A DNA stretch of 64,000 nucleotides from an uncultured Bryobacterales bacterium (lineage in GTDB: Bacteria > Acidobacteriota > Terriglobia > Bryobacterales > UBA6623), in NCBI GenBank assembly GCA_958295955.1, contig OY282420.1:1688435-1752434 (forward strand), given 5' to 3'. The position numbers were made by a program, and so were the translations under genes. Under the pieces are notes generated by a model. That model was given only the letters and a program-made list of their open reading frames with translations. It made no database searches and was not told the origin of the DNA. Below are positions 63,305-64,000 of the stretch, in pieces (position 1 is the first letter of the stretch; each line of letters begins with the position of its first letter).

Positions 63305-64000
63305 CTAGAAGGTTATTCTCAGGCCCAACTGCATGATGCGGCGGCTGTTGGGCAGCGTCGAGGTGACGAGGCCGAAGTTGCCCGAGCCGAGCGAGCCGTT
63401 GGGAATCTGGAACGCCGGCGTATTCGTGAAGTTGAACGCCTCCCAGCGGAACTGGGCGCGCCAGTTCTCGCCCCAATAGAAGTTCTTGGCCAGCATCAGG
63501 TCGAAGTTGCCGCGCCAGGGGCCGCGGATTCCCGGCAGCGTGCGCGAGGCATTGCCGAGAGTGTATTGGTCAGGGGCCGAAAAGGCGCCTTCGCTCAGCC
63601 AGTTCAGGCCGATGACGCTTTCCGCCGCCTGTCCCTGGTTGGCCGCCGCGAAGGACTGACCGGTAAGATTCGGCCGCAGCGTGATGCCGGCCGCCACGTC
63701 GCCGCGCAGGTTCGGGCCGCCGTCAACCGTGACGCCCATGTACCCGCCGCTGCGCAACATGCCGACCGTGGCGAGTTGCCAGCCGCCCAGCATGCCGTCG
63801 ACGATCTTGTTCCAGCTTCCGCCCCACTTCCGGCCGCGGCCGAAGGGCAACTCGAAGATCGGCGCCATCACAATGCGATGCGGCAGGCGGTTGACCGAGC
63901 TCGAGCGCTCGTTGGCGAAGTCGAAGATATTCTGCGGGTTGTCGTTGTCGCCGAACGTGTCGGCGTCGCCGATGAAGCGGATGTTGTCGATCCACTGCGT
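63305..64000 (-). CDS. TonB-dependent receptor-like outer membrane protein, C-terminal part
   Basis: This is the last ~231 codons of a gene that enters from beyond the window. The sequence has the alternating pattern of an outer-membrane barrel and the end of acidobacterial TonB-receptor-like proteins (NIFDFANERSSSVNRLPHRI, FELPFGRGRKWGG, GGWQLATVGMLRSG, PWRGNFDLMLAKNFYWGENWRAQFRWEAFNFTNTPAFQ). It ends in Phe (LGLRITF), the signal for the BAM complex. Such proteins usually have a carboxypeptidase-regulatory-like N-terminal domain, which is outside the window. They transport or bind large substrates such as glycan fragments. The frame has no start near 64000, so it is truly incomplete. Confidence 0.85.
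   Translation of the reverse strand, partial: TQWIDNIRFIGDADTFGDNDNPQNIFDFANERSSSVNRLPHRIVMAPIFELPFGRGRKWGGSWNKIVDGMLGGWQLATVGMLRSGGYMGVTVDGGPNLRGDVAAGITLRPNLTGQSFAAANQGQAAESVIGLNWLSEGAFSAPDQYTLGNASRTLPGIRGPWRGNFDLMLAKNFYWGENWRAQFRWEAFNFTNTPAFQIPNGSLGSGNFGLVTSTLPNSRRIMQLGLRITF

Overview
The window looks like a chromosomal segment of a high-G+C, Gram-negative bacterium, most probably an acidobacterium of the Bryobacterales/Solibacter type. This is an inference. It rests on a rpoB carrying an extra cysteine-rich zinc-ribbon block, several DUF1501 and PSD1-type (DUF1549/DUF1553) secreted proteins, Tat-exported Gfo/Idh oxidoreductases, and the C-terminus of a large outer-membrane beta-barrel. Planctomycetota are the main alternative for the DUF1501/PSD1 content, but the ribosomal/RNA-polymerase block fits an acidobacterium better.

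Layout. (1) 42-10996, minus strand: a compact operon read as sulfatase, PSD1 cytochrome, DUF1501, xylose-isomerase-like TIM barrel, two Tat-exported Gfo/Idh oxidoreductases and a large glycosidase, which looks like a periplasmic route for dismantling (sulfated) glycans. Upstream on the same strand lie a cytochrome c/copper-monooxygenase/TPR fusion (11094-12980) and a second PSD1 gene (13072-15549). (2) 15519-20780: a head-to-tail tandem duplication whose copies each carry a secreted Sel1-repeat gene, with 12 repeats in the first copy and 28 in the second. The duplication also captured the promoter and first codons of the neighbouring PSD1 gene, giving an orphan promoter and a short chimeric antisense frame. 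(3) 20900-27440: an MFS transporter, then an iron-uptake operon made of a DtxR regulator, a membrane-anchored DtxR-FeoA fusion, a FeoB split into G-domain and channel genes, and a PaaK-like ligase. It is preceded by a TTGACA promoter and a DtxR-type palindrome. (4) 27505-41718, minus: the housekeeping cluster tRNA-Tyr, tuf, rpmG, tRNA-Trp, secE, nusG, rplK, rplA, rplJ, rplL, rpoB, rpoC. Its nusG carries an unusual ~125-residue helix-turn-helix-like N-terminal extension. (5) 41878-54264: a MoxR ATPase with a membrane partner, a TPR lipoprotein, an acyl-CoA dehydrogenase, a formylglycine-generating enzyme coupled to a parvulin, a dienelactone hydrolase, a pterin carbinolamine dehydratase, an S41 protease, an M20 peptidase and a Bcr/CflA exporter. 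(6) 54283-64000: a second PSD1/DUF1501 pair (PSD1 with a LamG-like domain), a lipoprotein, a beta-propeller/HEAT/cytochrome c dehydrogenase, and the end of a TonB-receptor-like barrel with its terminator.

How parts work together: the formylglycine-generating enzyme at 46811-47824 can activate the CSPSR sulfatase at 9587-10996. The glycosidase, sulfatase and oxidoreductases form one catabolic unit. The secreted heme proteins suggest periplasmic electron transfer. Several genes have a TATAAT-like -10 box only 6-20 bases before the start codon, so many transcripts are probably leaderless or nearly so.
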